A stretch of 64,000 nt of DNA from positions 18,890,501-18,954,500 of the forward strand of contig CM072878.1 of assembly GCA_036937835.1 (NCBI GenBank). The letters run 5' to 3'. The position numbers and the translations under genes are program-made. The notes under the pieces are model-generated. The model worked only from the letters and a program-made list of their open reading frames with translations. It was not told the origin of the DNA and did no database searches. Below, piece by piece: positions 37,718 through 51,815 of the stretch; position 1 is the first letter of the stretch; every line of letters begins with the position of its first letter. Source of the stretch: Pampus argenteus. Taxonomy: Eukaryota > Chordata > Actinopteri > Scombriformes > Stromateidae.

Positions 37718-38649
37718 TTACTTTAAGATAATAGTTGAGTGTTGCTGCAGTACAAAGACAGAAAAAGGAGTACAGGTAAATAGATGAAACAGTAATACAA
37801 CAAAAACAAAAGAACAAACAAATAAAATAATAAGAAAGAAAAAATAAGAATATGAATTAAAAATGAAAGAGCAAATCAAGTCAAATCACTTCAACTTTTG
37901 AGTCAAAATTGGAACTATCATTAGAAAGATAATTAGATTCAATCAATAATTATCTAATTAAGTAATTTGAGTTGAATATTCGCTTTGACCCTTTGACCCT
38001 CACCTGTACCGATATTCATGGCACCAAACATCTCAGAAGTTTGATTTGACAGCAGGTGTGTGTCCCATCAATCTGTATGTTTATACTTTTTCATTTACAA
38101 GATGTGCTCGACATAGTTAGTTTATAAAGTCAAGTCTCCTTTATGAACGTAACATATTAAAGAACCAGAACAATGATGCACAATGATCACGGGACGTGTT
38201 AATTACACAACCACGACTTTGACCTTGACTGACCTTGGTCACCATCAAACAAATGTTTCCTCCGCTGCTTTTTTTTAACTGCCCTCCTCTCAGTATAAAG
38301 TTATACTTTATAAAGTTGAATTTTCTTCAAAGGTCATGCTGGTATTCAGGATGTGAAACAGTAGTGAGACAGACTTGACTTGAACAGACCCATGCAGGCT
38401 GTCTGCAGGTGACTCATGTCTGTCTCAAACTCACCACAAACTCGCTGCCTTGAATTATTTTAGCTCCAATTTCCTCTGTGTGTCAGGGCCTGAGCTCCTC
38501 CTAGAGATGAGAACGAGAAAAGCACCTACTGCTTTGCACGATTAAGATTGCTTTAAAACCTCTCTTAACTGGGTTGTCCGTGTATGTTGTTCTGTTTTTT
38601 AATATTTAAGTATTACAGGCTGTACTTCTCTTTTTCAATTCACTGGTGA

Positions 38650-39010
38650 ATTTCAATAACCAGAAAATAATTTTGTGAGCTCCCATTTATACACATCCAG
38701 GTTACATTTGCATATATTATTATCGCCGGGCTGCAAACAGTCTCTCCCACAAAGACATTTGAAATCTGTAGCAGAGAACGAAAAGCCATTAATCTTAATA
38801 TCCCCCCGTGTGGATGAATCCCTCGAAAAATGAATCCTTTCTCCGAGGCAGAAGGACATCAGTGGGATTTTATGAGCCTGTCAGGGCTGCACTGAGAGAT
38901 GTGTCAGCGAGGCCATATTTGTTTCCATGGCTGATAGTGGAGGCTGGACCACATGACCCCGATCGATTGCTGTACTATAATAAATGTCTGCAAATCCCCT
39001 ACTTGTGATC
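38650..39010. other. candidate conserved non-coding element in the spacer
   Basis: A non-repetitive stretch with balanced composition and dense regulatory-type words (TTTGCATATATTATTATCG, GCCATTAATCTTAATATCC, ATGAATCCTTTCTCC, CCATATTTG). It is clearly unlike the AT-rich filler on either side. It has no coding signal. Confidence 0.22.
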
Positions 39011-42000
39011 AACAGCTTATAGGGTTGGTTTTTCCCCGATCGATAGGTGATCAATAAGGTAAACAGATGGGACTGTAAAGTAAGAGATAATTAGAGATAA
39101 TGTTGGCTGGTTATGGGTGAGGAGCTCGCTGTCAGCCAGGCCCTTGATGCATTTTAACCATAATTCCTCATGTGGAAGTCAAATTCTTTATTTCGTTATT
39201 GAAGTATTTTTTATTTCTTCTACAGCATCTTTATATTTGTGGCTTTAGTCAACCAAAGAAAATATTGATCAACTGATATCGTACCTATAATCAATCGATT
39301 GGTCACCATCCTGGGTGCAGGTGTAACACGGTTACAGCATCAGTGAGAATTTGTGTGCCGTATATCAGGATGGGAACAACAATGGCGGTACGTTTTCAAG
39401 ACAAAATAAACTAAAAATCTAAAATGGAGCAATTGTTGCTTTTTCTGCTGAAATCTCAACATCTGAAATCTTAATTTTCTTATAAATTCTGTCAACATCT
39501 TCTCTGATAATATATATCTAATGTCTGCAGGCTGACACAAGGCCTTCATAGTGAACTATAAGGCTCGGACCGTGCAGGTGGGCCGATTGAGGAGGAAGTA
39601 ACACATGTCAGGGTCGGCAGCAGAGGGAAAGGCAGGCATATGCTCCCTCTCTCTGTGGTCTGGCCTTCTCGCTTCACCGGACAATATGGCCGAGAAGCAC
39701 ATCTGACCCAAAATAATATCCTCACAGACGGCAAACCAAACGTCATCTCAGCCGTTGCTGTGGCTCAAACTCTTGGCATTTACAGCCACGGTCGGCGCTT
39801 TTCTATCTGGGTTTGGTTGGAGCTATTTTCAGAAGTGTTCCTATGACTGCGGCGGGGAAAACAGCGACGTAAAAGGCTGAACTTGGCTGTTGTAGATCCC
39901 AAGAGGGAGGCTGAATTTATCCTCGTCTCCAAGTATTGACCAATGGCATCTCAGCTTACACCCTGAAACCTCAGTTTCTCTGTTGCACAGCGATGCTCTC
40001 AGCGGTCTCTCGCTCAGACAACAGAGACTGAATCCTAACAAACACGTTCATTCTGACACACGCTGTTCGGCTCATTGGTTCTGATCAAATGTCATCTTTC
40101 CAAGAAAAAACATTGCGTGCAGTATGTGCCAATGTTTTTAATGCTTGTTGTCTTTCCAGTACGCATTGATTTTCAGGCTAACAGATGTCTAGATGTTAAA
40201 AACCAGGCTACATTTCAAGTGTGTAGATGTTGAGGTTATATATAAACATGTGAGTAGAAATAGCAATGCACCGTGTAACCAAATATAGTCTAGATGTGAC
40301 GTGCAAATGACCAAAATCCTGATTCCTAGAGTGTGATGTACATATTTAACACAGTCGGAGTATTTTTACTCTTCACTGAAGCAAAATGTAGTACAAATAC
40401 AGCTTAATGTACAAACAAACTTTCATTACTAAAATATCCATAAAGTTAGCCAATATTTCTTCAATGTAAACAGTTCATTTAAATATTTGGGCATGAATAT
40501 CATGGCCCTCTTTGCAATAAGTGACAGCTCTCTCCACTGCTGCACTGCTGTCCTCATATAGAGAAATGAGGACATGGTAGTAAGCTAATTACAGACAGTG
40601 GATGTGCTCAGTTTAGGATTCAGATTCAGTAACATGAATCATGAATCTGATGATAATTACGCGCCTGCTAAGTAAAAACATTCAGTCCTTCACAAATATC
40701 TAAATTTGCTGTATAATTGGATGTTGTGGTAGTTTAGAAGTCATGTGTACAGTTTGTGGTCATCTTGTGGTGTCATCCAGCTCTCAGACCTGTTTTTTTT
40801 TTTTTTTTCTGAAGCTGCCGCCTCTGCTGGCGCGATGAGCCGCTCTGAATGCTCCGAGTCCGTTGGGTGTCCTGAAGCTGTTTGGCAGCGATGTCCAACG
40901 GCGAGCAAGCGTTTGGTTCGGGGGCCCGAGAGCCTGGACACAACCTGCCATACCATTAAGCATCTGTGCTCTCTGGGAACTCGTGCCAACCTGAGACCTG
41001 TTGCCTGATGGATGATGCAGTCACTGTAAACAACTCAAAATCACTGCTACATTTTCTCCATTTACGGACATATGTCGCCAAAAAAGAAAGCAACAACAAT
41101 ACAGGCAAGTTTATATCCACACATATCGACCACCCACAGCTGAGCTTGGCTCTGGATTTACAAATGAGTGTATCAGCATCTTACAATCTGTCACTGATAA
41201 ACCTTCATCTTTATCAAACACACATCCTGATGGCAGACACATGCTGGTGTACAAACCAGAGGGGAGAGATGTTGTTTGCAATCCAAAGCCATTAGCTGAA
41301 CTGTCACAGACTGTTAGGAGGCCTCTGTGTTTCTGGGCGGACAGTTAGTGCAGCTGATGAATGTGAAAGCAAAGTAAAACATGCAAAGGGAAGTTAAATC
41401 ACTACAGAAGCCCCTGCAGCTAATGAGGTGTTGTAACAAATCATCAGAGCCAGTTTGCAGTCAAGTTTCAAGTCAAGCTTATTGATATAGCCATAAATCT
41501 CCAGTTTGATCCTCAGGCATTTAGAATCTGTACAACAACATCTGTCCCTGAGAGACGGATCAAGATACTGTCTGCTATCATTACACCTTTAAATCGAAAA
41601 CCTGGAGGAACCTCACCAAGGGCTCCAGCACCAGTTTGTGTTTGAGTCCTGACCTCTACCCCATCAAACACCTGTCAGGCCTTATCTCCCAACCTCACAG
41701 TCCTAATGTGGAGGCTGTTATGACAGCAGATGAAGGCCTGTAACAGAACTACATACAGCCGACAACAGCACATTTACAGCATGCAACAACAACGATGGCT
41801 TGTGCATAATAAACACAATTACACATGTATGTATGTATATTAATTGCAAAGGACTGTAAGCATTAAGGTGTATATGGATGGAGCAGGTAGCTTTATTTTA
41901 GTCTGTTAACGGTCACATTAATTTATTTCAACCCTTAAAGGTACTTATTACATTTATAATCTTCCTTAATATTAAAACATTTTAAGGAAATTTTGAGGTT

Positions 42001-45000
42001 TAAATTAAAATGTGGTAAATTTTGTTCTTTGCTTTGTTGTATAATGATGAAAACAACACTGTGACAGACTCTGAGGTCTGATTGAGGACGCTCTCCGCAG
42101 GCGAGTGTCACTTGTTAGCACCGGCCCTGAGACTTCACACACACGCGGTGGCTGAGAAGTGTGTTCTCAGCACCCGTCCCGACAGCTGCTCTCATCGCCG
42201 GTGTTTCAGCGCCCTCTAAAGGCTGCTCGCAGAGTCAGCCTGACACCATTCAAATGCTGTCTTTGCCCTTTTGGCTTGAATAAGTGAAAATATGGCAGCT
42301 TTTCTAAGGTATTGAACATGTCCCACTATTTTCCGTGCTCTACATCCAGGGCTTCCACCTGCATGGCCTTTTTTGGCTTTGGTACCACGATGGCAGCGTT
42401 GCCAACCAGGCCTATAATCCACGGGGTGAATAAAAATGGATTTGGCTGGAACAAACGCCCTGTAAGCTGCCTTAAACCAACAGTCAGGATCGTCCACAAC
42501 ACAGACTCTCTCATGCACTTCCTCATTTTTCACAGGTCACGCTGTTCCACTAACCTGCAGCTCTGTAAACACACATTTTAATCCCTCTACTCTTTATCTA
42601 AAATTAGACTATTATCATGCAAACAAATAAGAGCAGCCTTATGATTATTCTCCGAGGCCACTTCAGACCAAACGTTCAGCATCAAACATTTAATTGATCT
42701 GACTTCACTGCTTCCTCTCGCTCACATTGTGTGACAGCAGAGAGATAAAGCTGTGTGTTTGATGATAACAATTTTCCACACAAGCAGCATAACTGCACAT
42801 GTTTGTGGAGGACGGGGGCCTGTCAGAGTGAGCGAGCGTTTCCTGGCACGCCGTTCTCTCCTCTCTCCGTCTCCAGAGGCCTCGGACAACAGACGGGTCA
42901 CAGCGAAGCCACATTTTAAATCCGGTGTGCAGATGGACACCAGTAGTGGTTCTAAATCCTGAGCGCCTTGGCACAAGACGGCAGCAAAGAGAGGAGAGAG
43001 CAGGGTTAGACCGATACATCATCAGGTCGATATTATGCTTTTAATCACGTCAGAGCACTTTTGTCTGATATCAGAGTTCGCTTCCTGAGGAGGTAGATAA
43101 ATGTTTTGAGGGAGAAAAGCCTCTGAAAGAGCAGTTTAAAGTTTTGTTTAATTTATCTGAGAGAAAGCTGACAGGAACTAAGACAGAAAGAAGGAGACTC
43201 ATCACTCATCCTCAAAGCTCGCAGTTCTTCATTTAGTTAAAGAAATGAATCCTCTTTTCAGCCTGAATCTGAAGTGCAGCAGTGCACATTTCTCCAGTGT
43301 TGCTTCAGTGCTGATTGATCTTTTTAATCATTTATTGGGTGAAAAAAAATCTTACATTTGTTATTCCAGCTTCTCAGATATGAGGATTTTAAAAAAAGGA
43401 ACCTTTGATAATTTAACAAAACAAGACGCAGCTACTTTTATGATAAAGTAATTGTGGCTCTAACGACATACAAAGGTTCATATTAGCCACCTCAACTCAT
43501 GATTGTATGTTCCCACACAGCCCCTCCTCTCCTCCTGCTCTCCCGTTTCCTCCTTCTCAGCCTCATTTCCTCATTTCTCCATCTGTCTCTGCTGTCGTTG
43601 ATTAGCTGCCTGATGCCAACAAAGTGAATTTTTCCAATGCCCGGCTCTCAGATCAGCCAGTTCACTGCATGACCTTGCATTACCCACAAGGCTGAGGGTC
43701 ATCAACTGTGTGCTCACCTAATCCCACAAATTGTGGCTGCAGCTCCTGTTCTGTCGAGCCCAGCACTTTTGTTTCCATTTATAGCGCAGCTCTTTTCAGG
43801 ATTCTTATCATTATTTTCCCTAATCGGTTGGAGGAGGGAAGGTGAGTTTCAGCCCGGCTGAATTCCTAATGACAGCACATCCACACTGTTGTAATGGGTA
43901 TTAAACCACAATCATATTAAGCCGTCCAGAGTGGAGCGAGTGTCATGCAGGCCACTATTTCTTCCTGGCTTTGTGCTTCATGTTGAGGGTGGAAGCGGCC
44001 TGCTGACGAGGCTGAAAACAACTCGTTCAAAGGTATTTTGTGTGGCTGTGCTGCATTTAACACACACATCAGTAAAATGTCACAGAGCCTGATGCAACCC
44101 AGCCTTGTTGTGAATGTGCTTTTATACTGTGTATAATTTATTGGCTCTTTCCTTTGCATCCTTACGTCCTCCTCATACGTAAGCGAAAAGCTTCCACAGA
44201 CTTTTCACGACATTAATTTTCACTGTCAAGGTTTTTACCGTCATTTTAAAGTTTCTAAAGGTCGTAAACATCAGGATGCATTTTGGAAAATTCTGTATAA
44301 AATGATGCAGAAAACATTTCAATTGATGAGAGGGTGCAGCCATGAAAACATCGAGTCTTGAGTTTGAATGTTCACATAACTGATGCTGATGAATACATAC
44401 AAGATACTGGCAGATGTCTCCAAGTTCTTCAGTGGAAAAACTGGAAATAAAGAATATTAAAGGTACATTTTCATGCATTCAATTCAGATTTAACTTCAAT
44501 TAATAATTAATGATAAAAATATCAAAGCTACAGTATGTCATAAACCTTGAATAGTAAATGATCTTCCAAATGTAGTAGAATAATAAGTAAATTATACGTA
44601 TGTTTTTATTTTAACTTTAAATATTATCAAGCTAGCAGGTTAAATATGGTTGTTCATTTACTTCCTGTTGTGTCACCAGTTACATTATTTGATAATATTT
44701 CTACATTTGGTTGTGAGATAATTGTTTCAGTGATCTGGTGCCATTATAATATTGAACTTGTTCTATGTTTTTTAAGACCTTTGTCTCCCTCTTGTGGACA
44801 TACTTTGTAATTACAGCACCTATAGTTGGATCACCTCAGTACATCAAAGATAAATGCTGCAACAATTAATGGAAGTTACATAAACTGAATATCAGTGGAT
44901 GATTGATGCTGCAGAAGGACCGTGTGATGTCAACTTATTGTCTTTTATTTAATGATTTTGTATTTGTTTTTTACTTGACTAATAAAATTGCTACTGTTTT

Positions 45001-45369
45001 ATAAACTGTTCTCCTTAATAAAAGTCACACAGCACTTGTTGTGAGTCCAAAGTAAAACTTCTAAGAGCGATGTAAGTGAAGATGGCTGCAGATGGCACTT
45101 AGCTGGGCCGAGCGCTGCAGTGCAGCAGCAGATGGTGGAGTGCCGGGCTGATGGATGCACTGTCTAAAGCTCCAGACAAGAAACCTGCTGCTCTCCCTCC
45201 ATCTGAGAAACTTAGAGAGTAAGAAGGAGACTCTGCAGCGTTCATACACACAGAGACTGTTAAACCACTGCTGCAGCAAAGAAATATGCAACCGATGAAT
45301 ATTACATCAGCTGATTTCTTGGAGGCATAGTGGGTCTAATTTTCTTTTTTAGTTGGTTCTTGTTATTGT

Positions 45370-45475
45370 GGAAGGAAAGAAGGAACTTTATTTTTTTTCA
45401 CATTGTGGGAAATTATTATAAATGAAATACAGCAGACAAAACGCTACAATAAAATAAAATGTGTCCAACGGCACA
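45370..45475 (+). repeat. possible retroelement-end remnant
   Basis: 'ggaactttattttttttcacattgtgggaaattatt' followed by 'agcagacaaaacgctacaataaaataaaatgtg' recalls the 'actttattg.......ggggaaatt' element ends that are widespread in teleosts. A related phrase occurs at 57,130. No boundaries could be set. Confidence 0.3.
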
Positions 45476-46539
45476 AAGTCTGTTAAGTAATATAAGTAAG
45501 TAAAATAAAATAAAATAATTTGATGTTGTCCTAAACAAGTCGATCAAAATAAAATTAATCAATTAAATGAATAAAAAAAAGACTAATGTTACATACTTCC
45601 AGCTTTTCTAATGCAATAATAATTGTGTATTTTCTAAGTGTACAGATATGTACAAACATACACCCAGCCCTGCAGTAAACAATGCCTTCAGTAATAATCA
45701 ACAATAATACAATGTTTTATTAAAACTATTTATAGATCTTTTTATACAAGAGATGCAACACAATTTGCTTAACAAAACCGGTAAATACACATAAAAAAAA
45801 CAGATGCACAAATTAGAGACACAAAAGGACATTTTCAGAAATGTGTGTCTACTGTTTTACAGTCAGTCGAATCAGGTTTGGTGTCTGTAATAATTCCTCC
45901 TGTTCATACGGACCATTAGAGGATCAACTACTAATATGCTTCCAATGTAAGTGATGGGGGATAAAATCCATAGTCCTGGTTTATCTGATGATCTGATGAG
46001 GCTTCAGCTGTCTGAGTTAGTAAGATCATAATAAAAAAAGAGGGAATTTGGCACTAAAAGGACAATAACTTTTAAAACTATTGATTTCATTTGTCTAATT
46101 TGGACTGCTGAAGCCTCACATTAGCTTCACTTTTAAATACATTTCTGCACAGAAGGAGGACTGCGGCGTTTGTCCTCCATCACTTACATTGTAAGTGCAT
46201 TATATCAGAGATCTTCTAATGGTCAGAGTGATTACAGCGAGAGAAAAAAACGATCATTTTTGCCCCTGGACTTGAAGAACTGTGAACCTGTCCTTTAAAA
46301 ACAAACCGTTTGTGTTACCTCGTTGCTCTTTATGGTCATTTTTGAAGTTGTGCTGCTGTTGAATTGTGTTTCTAATATTTTGTTGTATGAGTAGAAACGC
46401 GTCAGCAAAACAAACAGGCTCTAAAAAATGACCATAAACATCTTGAAGGTTTGATTCTAGCATTCATCTTATCAAGGTGAAACCAATAAACTGCCACCTG
46501 GGTGTAAACACTAACATAAAGAAAAGAACTCGGCCCGAT

Positions 46540-47040
46540 TCTTATGGCAGCGGAGATTAATTAGTGTAATTTTAATCCTTGAATAAACTGACAAGCAAAC
46601 TGCGTTATGAGCTGCTTCGGATTCAGTAGTAATTTGGCTCATGAATCATCTTTGTTAATTTTATTTGCTGCCAAAATGACACGAGGGAATCCTGTACCTA
46701 CAAAATTGATAGCGTCTACAAATATTTGAGCCATGTTTTTCTTTGACACCAACAGACTCGTCGTTCTGTCAGCGGCTCTCTGGTCCCCTCTGCTAGATGT
46801 GCCGTGTCTTGATATATCGGGTCTTTTAGCCCCTGCTTTGGCTCAAATCCAAGGCCCATTTGTACAGATGGGGTTTTACGTGGGCCATTTTAGCAAAGCA
46901 CCCTCCCCATAAAGCCAAAGTGTCTCATCGCTTCATAATTGTGTGATTATGGTCAATTGCTGTGGTTGAGGTGACAGATTCTATTCAAGCCCAACAGATG
47001 CTTTTATCACATTTTAGATTCCCATTTGACCTTAATCAAG
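46540..47040. other. candidate conserved non-coding element beside the minisatellite
   Basis: A non-repetitive stretch with homeodomain-type words (GGAGATTAATTAGTGTAATTTTAATCC, GCTCATGAATCATC, TTTGTTAATTTTATTTGC). It ends where the 26-bp minisatellite begins. There is no coding potential. Confidence 0.22.
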
Positions 47041-47097
47041 CGTTACATGTATGAATGAAATGGGGGAGATAATATTTCACTGCTCAGGTGTCTGACA

Positions 47098-47854
47098 GAG
47101 GAGACGCAGTGACTCTGAGGGAGGAGGAGACGCAGTGAGGGAAGAGGAGACGCAGTGACTCTGAGGGAAGAGGAGACGCAGTGAGGGAAGAGGAGACACA
47201 GTGAGGGAAGAGGAGACGCAGTGACTCTGAGGGAAGAGGAGACACAGTGACTCTGAGGGAAGAGGAGACGCAGTGACTCTGAGGGAAGAGGAGACACGGT
47301 GAGGGAAGAGGAGACGCAGTGAGTCTGAGGGAAGAGGAGATGCAGTGACTCTGAGGGAAGACGAGACGCAGTGACTCTGAGGGAAGACGAGACGCAGTGA
47401 CTCTGAGGGAAGAGGAGACACAGTGACTCTGAGGGAAGAGGAGACGCAGTGAGTCTGAGGGAAGAGGAGACACAGTGACTCTGAGGGAAGAGGAGACGCA
47501 GTGAGTCTGAGGGAAGAGGAGACGCAGTGAGTCTGAGGGAAGAGGAGATGCAGTGACTCTGAGGGAAGAGGAGACGCAGTGAGGGAAGAGGAGACGCAGT
47601 GACTCTGAGGGAAGAGGAGACGCAGTGAGTCTGAGGGAAGAGGAGACGCAGTGACTCTGAGGGAAGAGGAGACACAGTGAGTCTGAGGAAGGAGGAGACG
47701 CAGTGACTCTGAGGGAGGAGGAGACGCAGTGACTCTGAGGGAAGAGGAGACGCAGTGAGTCTGAGGGAAGAGGAGACGCAGTGACTCTGAGGGAAGAGGA
47801 GACACAGTGACTCTGAGGGAGGAGGAGACGCAGTGAGTCTGAGGGAAGAGGAGG
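47098..47854. repeat. minisatellite: about 30 copies of a 26/20-bp unit
   Basis: The main unit is 'gagggaagaggagacgcagt' plus 'gactct' (26 bp). About six copies lack the last hexamer (20 bp). Common variants are GACGCAG/GACACAG/GATGCAG and GACTCT/GAGTCT. Variants are interspersed, not sorted by position, which suggests repeated local duplication or gene conversion. Both unit lengths equal 2 modulo 3, so each copy shifts the reading frame by the same amount. No phase of the minus strand contains a stop, and this leaves three overlapping minus-strand open frames of 242-272 codons (serine, leucine and proline rich). These are artefacts of the array, not genes. Confidence 0.97.
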
Positions 47855-49480
47855 CACTCAACTTAACACAAACTCGTCGTGGTCGAAGCTAAAAACTGGT
47901 GGTGTTGATTGAATTATTCGCCTGCTGAGGCCTCCAGTGTGTCTGAGAGAGAGATGGCGCCACCAAGTGGGGTTTACATGACATTACAGTTACTGTATGG
48001 AAATAAAAAAGTACAGCAGAGACTTCCATTTTAAAAAGTCCAATCAAAAAGATAACATCTGATTATTATTATTATTATTATTTATTTATTTACTATTCTT
48101 TTTTGTGTTTTTTTTCTTTATATCCCAAATATTTTTTTTTATGAGGTTTCAGTGAGTAAAGACTTGTGAGACATTATGAATGAAATTAGCTGAAACAAAT
48201 ACATTCGGTGGCTCCTTCTGGTTGAGTGCTGTCTGGTGGAAGAGAAATAACTGATAAATCAATCATCCATCTACTAGCCGTCGACCACCAACTTCATACT
48301 AAATCCAGGCAGTCTGCTAAATCTTCTTAATTGTACTTATCCCATAATGCAATGCACAAAGGAAATAAAGGAGATGTTGAAGCCTGAGAACATTAAGCTC
48401 ACACTTTGTGTTTCAGGTTGTCATTAATCTGTTGATGGTCAATAAATACCTACAAATTAAAATAAGACTCATGTAGTTTCTATACATGTGAAATACAGAA
48501 GCTGGATAAGATGTGGGAGCAGGGCCGAGTAAGGAAAGACATTTAAATAATTACTTCTGCTATTTCAATGATTCATATGCAATGAGTAACTGATTAAACA
48601 CTGGAAATAACTCAACACATGTAGCATGGAGCTGTGCACATGTGACACGGCAGTGACTGAGCCTGGACTGTCAGATACGCTTGTTTAGGAAAGATTAGGA
48701 GGGAAATATTGGATCCATGACTATTCTGCAGTATGTTTGTGGAAATGTATCCTAACTATCATGTATTTACTGAGCAGTGTGTTTGTACACACTTTCATTA
48801 CTGGAGTTTTCCATCTACAATACACAGTCTGAATATTAATATTTCTACTTAATCCCTGGTTTTGATCGCTCCATCTAAGTGATGAAAGAAAGAACTAGAA
48901 ATTGTATTAAATTGGCTTTTAGGCTAAAATACAACGAAACACTCAACTTTAAAACACTTTGACCTTTTGCACAGACCACATTATGCACATTTTGATGTGC
49001 TGCAGCTTTGACACGCAGTGTTTTCTGTCTTATTCTTTTCTTTTGGGCTGTGACAAAAACAAATCCCATCTCCCATTCTGTGCAGAGGCTCAAAGGATCA
49101 AACAAAGTCAACAATGATGGAGAGGTGCTGATCTTTTCAAGTATTTACATTTGTGTCTTCTGCTTCTTCTTCCCCCTGAAGACGAGCGTCTATGTTTTTT
49201 CCTCTCGCAGGCTTCGAGCTCAGAGTTTGTCTTTCCTCTGGTTGGGTAAATGGAGGCCTCTGCGACAGACAGGTGCTCTCCATCTTGTAAACCCGGAGGG
49301 GGTTTGGCAAGAGACAAATGGGTCTGAGAGCGTGGCCCCGCCCTGGTCCGCCTGCCTCAGCTCGTACGGTGCTGCAGTGATGCTTGTGTCATGGGATTTG
49401 TAGTCAGTCCGCCCCGAGCACACAGCAACTCATCACTCACCACAAAACAGCGCTGAGACACCGAGGCTGAAGTAGACAAG

Positions 49481-49486
49481 TTTATT
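49481..49486 (-). terminator. rbfox3: poly(A) signal AATAAA, likely end of rbfox3
   Basis: The minus strand reads ATTAATAAACTTG, followed within 40 bases by a GU-rich stretch (GGTGTCTC, CTGTTTTGTGGTGAGTG). This is the canonical order of hexamer, cleavage site and downstream element, so cleavage is expected near 49,455-49,470. Other AATAAA words occur inside the UTR (for example 49,727-49,732), so shorter forms are possible. Confidence 0.55.
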
Positions 49487-49842
49487 AATGATAATAATGA
49501 GGATGATGAGGATGATGATAATATTAATAATTAGTCATAATTATAATAACGTTAATGTCATAATAAATAGAACTCTTCATCTGAAGCACGTAAAGAGAAG
49601 CATACAGAAAGAGGAAAAACAAAAACACAAAGTTTCAGAGTACAGAGCCAGAGGAGGGGGCAGGGACTTCTAGAGACATTTTTTTAACCTTTCAATATAT
49701 CCATTTAATTTTTTAACATTTTTAAACTTTATTTAACTGGAACATTTACAAAAAGGAGAAAGAGATAGATTTTAAAAAATCCTTATAAATAAATTTTGTC
49801 ATTATTAGAACAAAATACAAGATTTCGGGAAGTCAGAGGATG

Positions 49843-49865
49843 TTTTTTTTTTTTTTTTTTTTTTT
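49843..49865. repeat. T23 tract (internal A23 in the rbfox3 RNA sense)
   Basis: Twenty-three T residues on the plus strand. In a minus-strand transcript this is an internal poly-A stretch, a likely site of oligo-dT mispriming. Confidence 0.93.
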
Positions 49866-49979
49866 CTTGTTCCCCCTGAAGGGACGGCTGGGGGAGGAGA
49901 GGAGGGTGAAGGAGGGGTGAGGGTTATTATGTACAGAACACCAGGAATACAAAAGGGGCCAGTCGACTCACATACTAGA

Positions 49980-50050
49980 AGGCGGGGTAGGGGAGCTGGG
50001 TGGTGGGAGGAGGGTGTGTTGGGATCGGGGGGAGGCGGGGGGTGGGGGTG
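49980..50050 (+). other. G-rich segment with G-quadruplex potential
   Basis: At least eight runs of three or more G within 70 bases. The G-rich strand is the template for the minus-strand gene, and the RNA would be C-rich. Confidence 0.75.
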
Positions 50051-50168
50051 ACTCTCAGAGGGGACATCCTGCTAATGTCACAGCTAAAGCAGTTGTGCTC
50101 AGGAAGATCAGGACCAGTTCGTTACACTGAAGGTGTTTGAAGGAAGGAAGGTAAGGAGGGTTGCGTCG

Positions 50169-50169
<1 letters not shown>

Positions 50170-50201
<32 letters not shown>
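50170..50201. repeat. C32 homopolymer
   Basis: Thirty-two consecutive C residues followed by GCCCC. In the RNA sense of rbfox3 this is a G32 tract. Homopolymers of this length are often misassembled, so the exact length is uncertain. Confidence 0.9.
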
Positions 50202-50202
<1 letters not shown>

Positions 50203-51815
50203 CCCCACCTGCTCAGGTGCAGGCTGGAGGTTTGGACAGACGATATTTTTGTAGCAGCAGGACTTTTCTGTTTTCTTGTTTAGACTGTGTGTCAGTGAGC
50301 AGAGATGGACAACCACAGCTCTGTCAAATGTGAAAGGTAAATAAAGTCAAATGAAAATAATTATTTTCTGTATCTAACACGGTACTAACATGGAAGTCCT
50401 ACCAACACGGACAACATGTCTGTTGTCATAGTGACGTAGAGACTACTACATCTTCTATGAATCAAAGCCTTGTGGTATCTTTGCTTTATCCTTTATACAA
50501 TAATGTGTTGAAGCTGTGTAGAACAGAGACTCTGGCTCTCTGTAGTCATTATTAATCTCATGTCGATATTTCTTCTTCTGCTCTAAAGAGACACAAAATA
50601 ACTGCAGAACAATTCTCCAAATACACAAACCAATGAAGCTTTAATGTAGACTTACTGCATTTCTTAAAGACCTATTAGCATTGTGACGTTTTAGTTTTGA
50701 TTATGAAAAAAATCATTTTCAATTTAACTTTGGTGTATCTTACTACTAATATTACTACTAATAATAAAAATAAGGATAAAAAAGAGAATAAATAGAACTA
50801 ATGAAACCTATTTGGATACACAAAAGTGCAAAATAAGTTATTCAATGTGCATCAGAATTAATAGAAACATTTTTTTTTCCAATATGTGACATGCATGGCT
50901 GCAGAAATGCCACATACTGACTTTGACAGAGAACGAGGTTTTAATCAACATCATCTTATTTTAAACAAATAAGCAGAGATGCAGCGTAGCCGGCGGTCAG
51001 ATGGAAATTTATGCCAATCAAAGGAAAAAGCTGGTGATGTTTTCATATTGTCAACGAATCCAGTGAATCTATGAAAGCTTGATGTATCTTATTCCTCTGT
51101 GCCGCCGAGCTCTGTTATTCAAAAACACATTAATGAGTCACTGTTGCACTGGGTGACATCATTATCATAATGAATAATGATAATCGAAATGTTCCTTCGT
51201 TATCATGAACACATATTTTGACTCAATCCCACACACACACTGTTCTGCTGCCAGAAATACTCTGTAGAGCACCAAATGTTGAAAACAAACGTCCCTGTTT
51301 CAGAAATGTTTGCTAAAAACTACAATGTCCAGCTGATGTAGGAAACCGTGGATAACAGTGTTCCTTAAACGTGCCTTTCACATGTGACATCATGTCTGTT
51401 TTTGTTGCAAAGTGCATAGATCATTCAGTAAAACAAATCAAACCAAACCTTACTGTTGATAATTTAAACGAAATACACTGTGGTTCTTCATCTCCGCCGG
51501 TTAAGTCCAATCATTGAGCTGTTTCTGGAAGTTCCTGTTATAAAGTAAAACTCCAGCCTGCTCCCGAGTTTTCTCTCTGACCCACCACAAAGTCTGTAGC
51601 GCTGCAAGTAGGCCAGATGAACCGTGTGACTCTCAGAAACAAAGCTACAGGTATGAAAATGCGAAGCCTGCATATGATCGCTGCATGGTAGAACAAATGA
51701 CCGACATTACCCCAGTTAGACATCACAACAGTAAGTTGCCATGATATAGATACTCTTTGTAATATATGAGAAGCTGTCTACAGATGGACAGAGGTCACGT
51801 GGGTAGGAGCCCTGA

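Larger units (their letters stand above)
21671..49459. other. spacer between rbfox3 3' end and grin2c first coding exon
   Basis: This 27.8-kb stretch has no recognised protein-coding exon on either strand. Part of it must be a grin2c 5' UTR intron, because an acceptor precedes the grin2c start codon. The longer open frames are low-complexity (GGA arrays at 34.2-34.9 kb, minisatellite at 47.1-47.9 kb) or lack any family motif. The repeats and candidate regulatory stretches that I could define are listed separately. I did not find tRNA or rRNA signatures or a clear CpG-island promoter. Confidence 0.7.

Noticed and set aside
47043..47861. Three overlapping minus-strand open frames of 242-272 codons
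   Set aside because: They are produced by a 26/20-bp minisatellite lacking stops in any phase; no start context, splice sites or family similarity.
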